From positions 1 to 10,803 of the forward strand of contig JAEEQI010000081.1 in the NCBI GenBank assembly GCA_016285215.1: 10,803 nt of DNA. The letters run 5' to 3'. The stretch comes from Bacteroidales bacterium. GTDB lineage: Bacteria; Bacteroidota; Bacteroidia; Bacteroidales; UBA932. Position numbers and translations under genes: made by a program. The notes under the pieces are model-generated. The model was not told where the DNA came from, did no database searches, and saw nothing but the letters and a program-made list of their open reading frames with translations. Below are positions 1 through 5,925 of this stretch, one piece after another (positions within the stretch are counted from its first letter, which is position 1; every line of letters begins with the position of its first letter).

Positions 1-15
1 TGCAGTCCCAAATAT

Positions 16-92
16 GGTGGATGTAGTTCAGCTGGTAGAGCATCGGATTGTGGTTCCGAGTGTCGTGGGTTCGAGCCCCATCATCCACCCCA
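16..92 (+). tRNA. tRNA-His (anticodon GTG)
   Basis: Complete cloverleaf. The acceptor arm is GTGGATG (17-23) with CATCCAC (82-88). The extra G at 16 faces C at 89, which is the G-1:C73 pair diagnostic of histidine tRNA. The anticodon stem TCGGA/TCCGA (43-47, 55-59) encloses the loop TTGTGGT with anticodon GTG at 50-52. The T-arm contains GGTTCGAGCCCC. CCA is encoded at 90-92. The gene is followed directly by a hairpin terminator. Its promoter would lie before the window. Confidence 0.97.
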
Positions 93-127
93 AAAGAAAA
101 GCCCTCAGTCGAGGGCTTTTTTCTTTT
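92..127. terminator. Bidirectional intrinsic terminator behind tRNA-His
   Basis: The core hairpin is GCCCTC (101-106), loop AGTC, GAGGGC (111-116), extended by A/T pairs. On the plus strand it is followed by six T, a C and four T (117-127), ending tRNA-His transcription. On the minus strand the same hairpin is followed by TTTTCTTTT, so it can also stop read-through from the converging upp gene. Confidence 0.9.
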
Positions 128-130
128 GGG

Positions 131-258
131 CTGGATGAAGATCATCCAGCCTTCGGCCTTACGTTACCCCCTCCCTAAGTCCCTCCCCTCGGGGGAGGGA
201 TTGGCGGCAGAAGCCGCCATACGGGCCTGCAGGCCCTGTCACTTCGCTCCGGAAAGGT
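131..258 (-). repeat. GC-rich block of short palindromes (copy 1)
   Basis: This non-coding block between the convergent tRNA-His and upp is a chain of small inverted repeats: CTGGATG/CATCCAG (131-149, which may lie just outside the element proper), GCC-TTC-GGC (149-157), CCCTCCCC/GGGGAGGG (181-199), GGCGGC/GCCGCC (203-218) and the perfect palindrome GGGCCTGCAGGCCC (223-236). On the minus strand, the direction of upp, it opens with TTTCCGGAGCGAA and closes with GGGAGGG followed by GGCCGAAGGC. Those borders resemble the block at 10659-10803. No ORF in it is convincing. Folded RNA or repeat-element behaviour is inferred. Confidence 0.6.
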
Positions 259-275
259 GGATGATAAACTACCTT

Positions 276-929
276 TTACAGTTTTTCTCCGAAGGCGAGG
301 TCTCCGGCGTCTCCCATACCGGGGATGATGTAGTTGTGGCTGGTTAGTTCCTCGTCAATGGCGGCGACCCAGAGGGTGTAGTTGCTGTCCAGTTTCTGGC
401 TCAGCTGGTCCACGGCGTAGCGGCTGGCGATGGGACATACCATATGAATGTGGGTGGGCATACCGCCTTCTTCCTGGAGTTTCTGGAGGGTGACTTCCAT
501 AGAAGCGCCGGTGGCCAGGAGAGGATCTACCAGGATGAGGGTCTTGCCTTCCAGGGAAGGGCAGGTGCAGTAGTCTGCGTGTACCTTGAAGTAGTCTCCC
601 TTGCCGGACTTTCTGAAAGTGGCCAGGAAGGCGCTCTCGGCGTGGTCGAAGACGTTCAGGAAGCCTTCCTGAAGCGGGAGGCCGGCGCGCAGGATGGCGG
701 CCAGCACCAGGGTGGTGTCAGAAGTGGAGACCTTGGCCACGCCCAGCGGGGTGGTTACTTCTTTCTCCGAATACGAAAGCGATTTGGAAATCTCATAGGC
801 GAAGATGGCGCCCACGCGCTCCATATTGGTACGGAAACGCAGACGGTCTTTCTGGATGCGGACATCGCGAATTTCGGCGATGAAGTTATTGAGAACCGAG
901 TTGTTCTCTCCGAGATTAACGACTTTCAT
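276..929 (-). CDS. upp: Uracil phosphoribosyltransferase
   Basis: Cytoplasmic pyrimidine salvage enzyme that makes UMP and pyrophosphate from uracil and PRPP. The protein has 217 residues, close to the usual 205-220 of the family. The PRPP-binding motif VDPLLATGAS lies at 134-143, where most members read DPMLATG. ILRAG is at 79-83. The C-terminal uracil-binding stretch YIIPGMGDAGD is at 200-210 and ends in the usual FGE region. The ATG at 929 fits the family N-terminus (VVNLGENNSVLNNF). A TATATTTG element lies 25 nt upstream of the ATG, and the gene seems monocistronic, converging on tRNA-His. No SD sequence is seen. Confidence 0.96.
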   Translation of the reverse strand: MKVVNLGENNSVLNNFIAEIRDVRIQKDRLRFRTNMERVGAIFAYEISKSLSYSEKEVTTPLGVAKVSTSDTTLVLAAILRAGLPLQEGFLNVFDHAESAFLATFRKSGKGDYFKVHADYCTCPSLEGKTLILVDPLLATGASMEVTLQKLQEEGGMPTHIHMVCPIASRYAVDQLSQKLDSNYTLWVAAIDEELTSHNYIIPGMGDAGDLAFGEKL

Positions 930-954
930 AGGCTTCTGACTTAAGATTCACCTA

Positions 955-962
955 CAAATATA
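955..962 (-). promoter_or_regulatory. Putative -7 promoter element of upp
   Basis: On the minus strand this reads TATATTTG, an exact match to the Bacteroidetes TAnnTTTG consensus. It leaves 25 nt before the upp ATG. No clear -33 TTG was found at the expected distance. It sits just beyond the stop codon of radC (975-977), so upp may also receive read-through from radC. Confidence 0.65.
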
Positions 963-974
963 ATAAAATCCCGC

Positions 975-1661
975 TTACATCTTCACCAGCTTCTCCTCCG
1001 AAAATGAAAAAAAGGAATCTTCGCATACGATGACGTGATCCATCAGGCCGATTTCTACAGCGCCAAGGGCCTTCTTCAGGATCTCCGTCTGGCGGATATC
1101 GGCCTGCGAAGGGAGGGCCTGCCCGGAGGGATGGTTGTGCACCAGCACCACCTGCGAGCACTGCTTCTCGATGGCCTTTCGCACGATGCGCCGGGTGTCT
1201 ATGAGGGTGGTCTCCAGCCGGCCCACGGTGATCATTTCCTTTCCAATTAAGTAGTTGGTGCGGTTCAGGTACAGGACCCACGACTCTTCGTGGTCCAGGT
1301 GCTTGAGGAAGGGCAGCATCACCCGGTACACAAGTTCCGGAGAAGTGACGGCGCGTTTGTCTACCATCGCCATCTCTTCAAAGCATCTTCGGCCCAGTTC
1401 TAAAGCGGCGGCTATTCCTATGGCGCGGGCCTCTCCCACGCCCTTCTGCTGCATCAGCTGCTCCAGCGGCATAGCTCCCAGCAGCGTTAGCCTTCCACCG
1501 GCCGAAACCATTAGTTCCTGCGATACTTCCAAAGCATTCTTGCTCACCGTTCCGCAGCCCAGCAGAATGGCCAGCAGCTCGGCATTGGAAAGCGCTTTGG
1601 CTCCCCTTATCCTCAGTTTCTCGCGAGGCTTTTCGCCTACAACATACTCTTTCATTTTCAT
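975..1661 (-). CDS. radC: RadC-family JAB-domain protein
   Basis: RadC/UPF0758 family. The biochemical role is uncertain: the name came from a repair phenotype later disputed, and the fold is that of JAB/MPN metalloproteases. Numbered from the first in-frame TTG, the helix-hairpin-helix-like segment KGVGEARAIGI is at 76-86, and the JAB metal motif HNHPSGQALPSQAD is at 178-191, with H178, H180 and D191 as expected zinc ligands and E128/E129 as the likely upstream acidic residue. I start the gene at ATG 1661 (MKMKEYVVGEKPREKL, 228 residues) rather than the TTG at 1670. The TTG lies within the TATATTTG promoter element and family N-termini begin near the KPREKL segment. Confidence 0.93.
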   Translation of the reverse strand: MKMKEYVVGEKPREKLRIRGAKALSNAELLAILLGCGTVSKNALEVSQELMVSAGGRLTLLGAMPLEQLMQQKGVGEARAIGIAAALELGRRCFEEMAMVDKRAVTSPELVYRVMLPFLKHLDHEESWVLYLNRTNYLIGKEMITVGRLETTLIDTRRIVRKAIEKQCSQVVLVHNHPSGQALPSQADIRQTEILKKALGAVEIGLMDHVIVCEDSFFSFSEEKLVKM

Positions 1662-1667
1662 AGGAAC

Positions 1668-1696
1668 CAAATATAGGATACAAAAAAAGAAAACAA
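1668..1696 (-). promoter_or_regulatory. Putative radC promoter (-33 TTG, -7 TATATTTG)
   Basis: On the minus strand TTG (1696-1694), an 18-nt spacer and TATATTTG (1675-1668) match the Bacteroidetes promoter pattern well. Only 6 nt separate the -7 element from the radC ATG at 1661, so the transcript should be leaderless or nearly so. The -33 TTG lies inside the 3' arm of the preceding terminator hairpin. Confidence 0.7.
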
Positions 1697-1724
1697 CACA
1701 ATCGTAAAAAAGATTGTGTTGTTT
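1682..1724 (-). terminator. Intrinsic terminator of the carboxyltransferase gene
   Basis: Perfect 13-bp inverted repeat AAACAACACAATC (1691-1703) and GATTGTGTTGTTT (1712-1724) with an 8-nt loop. Read on the minus strand, the hairpin is followed by TCTTTTTTT (1690-1682), the U-tract of a Rho-independent terminator. It lies 54 bp past the stop codon of the gene at 1779-3563. The plus-strand side has no T-tract, so it acts in one direction. Confidence 0.88.
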
Positions 1725-1778
1725 CAGAGGGTATTTTGTGGGTTTTACCCGACTAGCCGTAAGAAAAAAACTCGTTTC

Positions 1779-3563
1779 TTACTGGATGAAGGCAATGATT
1801 TCGCCCTTGGCTACGTTGTCTCCCTGCTTGCCCAGAACGGCTACCAGGAGGCCGTCCACGGCGGCTACCACGTCTTCAATTCCGTAGAAGGTCTGCACGT
1901 GACCCACTACCTCGCCGGCCTTCACCTTCTTGCCCACGATGGGAGCCTTGGAGGCGTCGTCCACGTCCAGTTCCCACAGGAGCTGGCCCTTGACGGGGCA
2001 CTGGATGGGCGTGGCCTTGGGATAGCGCTCCACATAGTCTTCCACCTTGAACTTGGGAATTTCCACCACGGGACGTTCCACCACGATGGGAGCACCGGCC
2101 TTGGCCTTCATTTCGGCCAGGTCTTTTTCGAAACGTTCCTTGGCAATGCCGCTGCGGTAGTCTCTGTACTGACGCTCGAACATAGCCATATTCAGGAGTT
2201 CTTCGTCGTCCTCGCCGTAGTCCCAGCCTTCCTCGTCCATCATCTTGCGGAACTTGGGAAGCTCGTTGGGATACATATCCTGCGGGTTGCCGGTGTAGAA
2301 CTCCATTCCCTTTTCCTTGGCCAGGGCCACAATCTCGGGATCCAGTTCTCCGGGCAGCTTGCCCATATTGCCCAGGATCATACCCCAGGTATCCTTGTCG
2401 ATGGTGGTCCAGCGGGGCTTGTCGTTGAGCATATTGAACAGGTTCATCAGGGCCGTGTTCTTCACGTACTGGCTGAACGGAGTCACCAGCGGCGGGTAAC
2501 CCAGACGAGGCCATACGTATTCTACCTCGTCAAAGAGTTTCACCATCAGGGTATCGAGGCTCATCTCGGGACGGCCGTGGGCACGCTGGGCGGCGTTAAT
2601 GGCGCCCTGGAAGCCCTTGAGGTCGGCCATCATAGAACCCATCATACCGCCGGGCAGGCCGCAGCCTACCAGCAGGGAGGTCATCTGGGAGTTGGTGGGG
2701 TTGATCCAGTAGCCCAGGAAGTCGTCAATGAATTCCTGCGTGAGGCGACGGACCTCCATATAGGCGTCCATATTGATGTCCTTGACCTGGAAGCCATCGG
2801 CCCTCATCATCTGCTGGATGGTAATCACGTCCGGATGGACCTTACCCCAGGAGAGAGGCTCTACGGCCACGTCCAGATAGTCGGCGCCGGCACGGGCTAC
2901 TTCCAGCATAGATGCCGGGGAGAAGCCGGGACCGGTGTGTCCGTGGTACTGGACCTTGATTTCCGGATGGGCTTTCTTGATGCCGGCCACAATCTGTCCC
3001 AGCTCGGTGGGACGGCCTACGCCGGCCATATCCTTGAGGCAAATTTCGTCGGTTCCGTATTCTACCAGCTGGTCCACCAGCTTGAGGTAGTAGTCCACCG
3101 TGTGAACGGGAGAGTGCGTGATGGACAGGGCTGCCTGAGAAATCATTCCGCCCTTCTTGGCAAACTCAATGGAAAGTTTGAGGTTGCGAGGGTCGTTAAG
3201 GCCGCAGAACGAACGGGCAATATCGGTGCCCTGTTTCTTCTTGACCTTGAACATAAGTTCACGGACATCGGCCGGCACGGGATTCATACGGATACCGTTA
3301 AGACCACGCTCCAGCATATGCGTCTGGATGCCTGCCTTGTGGAAAGGAGCCGTCCACTTGCGCACGGACACGTTGGGGTTCTCGCCATACAGGAGGTTCA
3401 CCTGCTCAAAGGCGCCGCCGTTGGTTTCCACACGGTCAAAGCAACCCATATCCACAATAGCGGGAGCTACCCGTACCAACTGGTCCACGCGGGGTTGATA
3501 CCTGCCGGAACTCTGCCACATATCCCTGTAAACCAGGGAAAACTTGATTTCTCTTTTAGCCAT
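1779..3563 (-). CDS. Pyruvate carboxylase subunit B / oxaloacetate decarboxylase alpha-like carboxyltransferase, acceptor lysine missing
   Basis: Carboxyltransferase subunit of the OadA/PycB family, which moves CO2 between biotin and pyruvate/oxaloacetate. It has 594 residues from the ATG at 3563 (MAKREIKFSLVYRDMWQS); an ATG 30 nt upstream adds a non-family leader. The TIM-barrel catalytic domain spans about 1-300: RDMWQS 13-18, lysine K177 in LKDMAG (the usual carbamylated position), metal-binding HGH 207-209. The conserved C-terminal carboxyltransferase region follows (YPPLVTPFSQ 356-365). The final ~78 residues form a biotin/lipoyl-type domain, but the EAMKM segment reads VQTFYGIED and tyrosine 560 stands where biotin-lysine is expected. 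It may therefore depend on a separate carrier protein. The substrate cannot be fixed from sequence; methylmalonyl-CoA decarboxylase-type use is less likely. It has its own promoter and terminator. Confidence 0.88.
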   Translation of the reverse strand: MAKREIKFSLVYRDMWQSSGRYQPRVDQLVRVAPAIVDMGCFDRVETNGGAFEQVNLLYGENPNVSVRKWTAPFHKAGIQTHMLERGLNGIRMNPVPADVRELMFKVKKKQGTDIARSFCGLNDPRNLKLSIEFAKKGGMISQAALSITHSPVHTVDYYLKLVDQLVEYGTDEICLKDMAGVGRPTELGQIVAGIKKAHPEIKVQYHGHTGPGFSPASMLEVARAGADYLDVAVEPLSWGKVHPDVITIQQMMRADGFQVKDINMDAYMEVRRLTQEFIDDFLGYWINPTNSQMTSLLVGCGLPGGMMGSMMADLKGFQGAINAAQRAHGRPEMSLDTLMVKLFDEVEYVWPRLGYPPLVTPFSQYVKNTALMNLFNMLNDKPRWTTIDKDTWGMILGNMGKLPGELDPEIVALAKEKGMEFYTGNPQDMYPNELPKFRKMMDEEGWDYGEDDEELLNMAMFERQYRDYRSGIAKERFEKDLAEMKAKAGAPIVVERPVVEIPKFKVEDYVERYPKATPIQCPVKGQLLWELDVDDASKAPIVGKKVKAGEVVGHVQTFYGIEDVVAAVDGLLVAVLGKQGDNVAKGEIIAFIQ

Positions 3564-3590
3564 ATAATAATGTGCAAATTGTCGTATCCA

Positions 3591-3598
3591 CAAAGATA
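3591..3598 (-). promoter_or_regulatory. Putative -7 element of the carboxyltransferase gene
   Basis: TATCTTTG on the minus strand matches TAnnTTTG, with 27 nt before the ATG at 3563. No convincing -33 TTG is visible. The gene upstream, miaB, ends at 3636, so the element sits in the 72-bp gap between them. Confidence 0.6.
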
Positions 3599-3608
3599 CA
3601 AATTTTAT

Positions 3609-3624
3609 CGGAAAAAAATTTCCG
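3609..3624 (-). other. Small inverted repeat after miaB
   Basis: CGGAAA (3609-3614) and TTTCCG (3619-3624) form a 6-bp stem 12 nt beyond the miaB stop codon. The T-rich sequence after it on the minus strand is broken (ATAAAATTTG), so this would be at best a weak terminator, and miaB may read through into the carboxyltransferase gene. Confidence 0.3.
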
Positions 3625-3635
3625 TCCGGATTGCC

Positions 3636-4949
3636 TTACTCGCAGATGAGGGTGGCGGAGGTGCAGTCTACTACCTTCACGGTGGTGTAAGTGCCCTTGG
3701 AGCGACCCGTGGCGGGGAATACGCACATCATATTGTTGGAGGCGCGGCCGCAGAGCATATTGGGGTCGCGCTTGGAGGGGCCTTCTACCAGCACTTCCAG
3801 TTCCTTACCCATCTGGGAGCGGTAACGCTCCAGGGACTTGCGGTTCTGCAGGTCAATGATCTCCGAAAGGCGGCGGTTCTTTACGTTGGCCGGGACGTCG
3901 TCCTGCATAGTGCGGTTGGCCAGGGTGCCGGGGCGGTCCGAGTATGCAAACATAAAGGCCCAGTCAAAGCCCACCTGATCCATCAGGGATACGGTGTCTG
4001 CGTGGTCCTGCTCCGTTTCCGTGCAGAAGCCGGCAATCACGTCCGTGGTGAGGCCGCAGTCGGGCATCACCTCCCGGATCTTGGCCACGCGCTCCAGGTA
4101 CCACTCACGGTCGTACTTGCGGCGCATCAGGGCCAGCATACGGCTGCTGCCGCTCTGGACGGGCAGATGGATGTGCTTGCAGATATTGGGATGGGCGGCC
4201 ATAGTGTAGATGACCTCGTCCGAGATGTCTTTGGGATGGGAAGTGGCAAAGCGAACGCGAAGGTCCGGGGCAATGGCGGCCACCCGCTCCAGCAGGTTGG
4301 CAAAGGTCACGGTCTCGGTCTCGCTCTTCCACAGATAGCTGTCCACGTTCTGACCCAGCAGCGTCACTTCCTTGTAGCCCTTCTGGTATACGTCGCAGGC
4401 CTCGCGCACGATGGAGTGGGCGTCGCGGGAACGCTCGGCTCCACGGGTGTAAGGCACCACGCAGTAAGAGCAAACGTTGTTGCAGCCGCGCATAATGGAG
4501 ATAAAGGCCGAAATCCCGTTGCGGTCCGTACGGACGGGAGTGATATCGGCATAAGTCTCGTCCCGGGAAAGGAGGACGTCAATCTGGGGAGCGTCGGGCC
4601 TTACGGCTTCCAGCAGGCGGGGCAGCGAACGATAGGCGTCCGGGCCCACCACCAGGTCCACTTTATGGGTATCCAGGAGCTTGTCTTTGAGTCTTTCGGC
4701 CATACAGCCCACGATGCCCACAATGAGGCCGGGGCGGGAGGCGCGCAGCTGATGGAAGACTTCAATTCGGCCCCAAATGCGCTGCTCTGCGTTGTCGCGG
4801 ATGCTGCAGGTGTTGGCCATTACGAGGTCGGCCTCTTCCATTTTTTCCGTGCGGGAATAGCCGGCGCCCTCCAATATGGAGAATATGACTTCGGTGTCAT
4901 TTACGTTCATCTGACAGCCGTAGGTCTCTATGTATGCTCTTTTTTTCAT
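3636..4949 (-). CDS. miaB: tRNA-2-methylthio-N6-dimethylallyladenosine synthase MiaB
   Basis: Radical SAM methylthiotransferase that adds the 2-methylthio group to i6A37 of tRNAs reading UNN codons. It has 437 residues from ATG 4949 (MKKRAYIETYGCQMN). The N-terminal UPF0004 domain carries the three cysteines of the auxiliary 4Fe-4S cluster, C12, C48 and C82. The radical SAM motif CNNVCSYC gives C156, C160 and C163. YSDRPGTLA (336-344) is typical of MiaB, and a C-terminal TRAM domain starts near 381. These features fit MiaB better than RimO or MtaB. A longer reading from 5000 would add 17 residues and run through the divergent promoter region, so it is rejected. A TATCTTTG element lies 6 nt upstream of the ATG. 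Confidence 0.95.
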   Translation of the reverse strand: MKKRAYIETYGCQMNVNDTEVIFSILEGAGYSRTEKMEEADLVMANTCSIRDNAEQRIWGRIEVFHQLRASRPGLIVGIVGCMAERLKDKLLDTHKVDLVVGPDAYRSLPRLLEAVRPDAPQIDVLLSRDETYADITPVRTDRNGISAFISIMRGCNNVCSYCVVPYTRGAERSRDAHSIVREACDVYQKGYKEVTLLGQNVDSYLWKSETETVTFANLLERVAAIAPDLRVRFATSHPKDISDEVIYTMAAHPNICKHIHLPVQSGSSRMLALMRRKYDREWYLERVAKIREVMPDCGLTTDVIAGFCTETEQDHADTVSLMDQVGFDWAFMFAYSDRPGTLANRTMQDDVPANVKNRRLSEIIDLQNRKSLERYRSQMGKELEVLVEGPSKRDPNMLCGRASNNMMCVFPATGRSKGTYTTVKVVDCTSATLICE

Positions 4950-4955
4950 CGGGTG

Positions 4956-4963
4956 CAAAGATA
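4956..4963 (-). promoter_or_regulatory. Putative -7 element of miaB
   Basis: TATCTTTG on the minus strand, 6 nt before the miaB ATG. It lies back to back with the plus-strand element at 4977-4984, so polymerase binding at the two start sites probably competes. Confidence 0.65.
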
Positions 4964-4976
4964 CGAAAAAAATCAC

Positions 4977-4984
4977 TACCTTTG
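4977..4984 (+). promoter_or_regulatory. Putative -7 element of the seven-gene operon
   Basis: TACCTTTG on the plus strand matches TAnnTTTG and lies 5 nt before the ATG at 4990. It is the only promoter-like element seen ahead of the run of genes 4990-10538. No clear -33 TTG was found. Confidence 0.65.
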
Positions 4985-4989
4985 TGTTT

Positions 4990-5463
4990 ATGAAAGTCAT
5001 TCGTCAAATCGGCATCTTTCTTGTAGCAGCCCTCCTGGCCTGCTCCTGCGGGGTATCCAAAGTGAAGGATATTGCCCTCACTTCCGTGGGCATCCAGTAC
5101 ATCGTCCCCACTTCGGCCCGCTCTATGGATGCCAAGCTTTTGCTGGGAATTGACAACCCCTCCATTGGCTTTGCCGTACAGGAAGTGACCGGTGTCATCC
5201 GCTATAACGATAAAGAGATAGCCCATTTTGTGACCGGCCCCCTGCAGCTGGAAGCCAAAAGCTCTCAGACATACGACTTTCCCTGCACCATCACCCTGGC
5301 CGAGGGTGCCTCCCTCCTGGACGTGCTCATCATAGCCTCCAAGGGAAACCTCAAAGGATTAAAGGCCGATGTGGACGTGCAGGCAGCCCTTAAGAAACAC
5401 GGAGTGCTCCGGGCCCCCTTCCGCTTTAGGGATCTGGACCTTCACGAGCTCTCACAAAGATAG
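4990..5463 (+). CDS. LEA14/WHy-like lipoprotein
   Basis: 157-residue predicted lipoprotein. A basic N-terminus and hydrophobic core (residues 6-17) end in the lipobox LLAC, with C18 the likely lipidated residue (C20 is an alternative). The rest resembles the LEA type 2/WHy beta-sandwich: a stretch with LLLGIDNPSIGF (50-61), followed by VTGVIRYNDKEIAHF (66-80) and a late strand region. This family occurs widely as bacterial lipoproteins of unknown role; I do not assign a function. The start at 4990 is chosen because a longer reading from 4930 would overlap miaB and place the promoter inside the gene. First gene of the operon; the next begins 3 bp after its stop. Confidence 0.75.
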   Translation: MKVIRQIGIFLVAALLACSCGVSKVKDIALTSVGIQYIVPTSARSMDAKLLLGIDNPSIGFAVQEVTGVIRYNDKEIAHFVTGPLQLEAKSSQTYDFPCTITLAEGASLLDVLIIASKGNLKGLKADVDVQAALKKHGVLRAPFRFRDLDLHELSQR

Positions 5464-5466
5464 ACT

Positions 5467-5925
5467 ATGAAACGTATTCTTCTCATATTGGGATTCGCAC
5501 TGCTCTGTGCCGGTTTGCACGCACAGGAGGCAGAAACCGTCACCGCTCCCGTAGACTCCACCCTGCTGGGCAAGGACATCCTTACCGTCCTGGGCCCCGG
5601 CGCACAGGTATACCAGACGGCAGAAGTCAAGCAGGCCCTCGCAGACTATGTCAAGGGCAATGCCTCCAAGACCATCAGCGGTTACCGCATCCGCGTGTTC
5701 TATGACAATTCCCCCCAGGCCCGCGTTCGCTCGGAGGCCATTGTAAACACGCTGGAAACCGTATATCCGGAGCACAAGGTCTACCGCAGCTTCGAGAGCC
5801 CCAACTACAAGGTACTGCTGGGCAACTTCCGCTCCAAGGACGAGGCCCTGCGCATCTTCAACCAGCTCAAGAAGACATATCCCACCGCTTACATTATCAA
5901 GGATAATATCGAGTATCCCCTCTAA
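5467..5925 (+). CDS. Secreted SPOR-domain protein
   Basis: 152 residues with a Sec signal peptide (MKRILLILGF onward, likely cut after A19, before QEAE). The C-terminal half, about 71-149, looks like a SPOR domain: first strand ISGYRIRVFYD, helix with ARVRSEAIVNTL, second strand NYKVLLGNFRSKDEALRIFNQL and final strand AYIIKDNIEY. SPOR domains bind peptidoglycan stripped of stem peptides, often at division sites. The protein is periplasmic and has no other domain, so it may be an adaptor. Its stop codon overlaps the rpoN start (TAATG), which implies translational coupling. Confidence 0.8.
   Translation: MKRILLILGFALLCAGLHAQEAETVTAPVDSTLLGKDILTVLGPGAQVYQTAEVKQALADYVKGNASKTISGYRIRVFYDNSPQARVRSEAIVNTLETVYPEHKVYRSFESPNYKVLLGNFRSKDEALRIFNQLKKTYPTAYIIKDNIEYPL

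Noticed and set aside
1662..1670. TTG start extending RadC by three residues
   Set aside because: The codon lies within the TATATTTG promoter element, and the ATG at 1661 better fits the family N-terminus.
1716..5153. A 1145-codon open frame on the plus strand across the carboxyltransferase gene and miaB
   Set aside because: It runs antisense to two genes with clear family motifs and catalytic residues. Its translation is rich in His, Gly, Val and Leu without recognisable domains, as expected from codon bias on the opposite strand of GC-rich genes.
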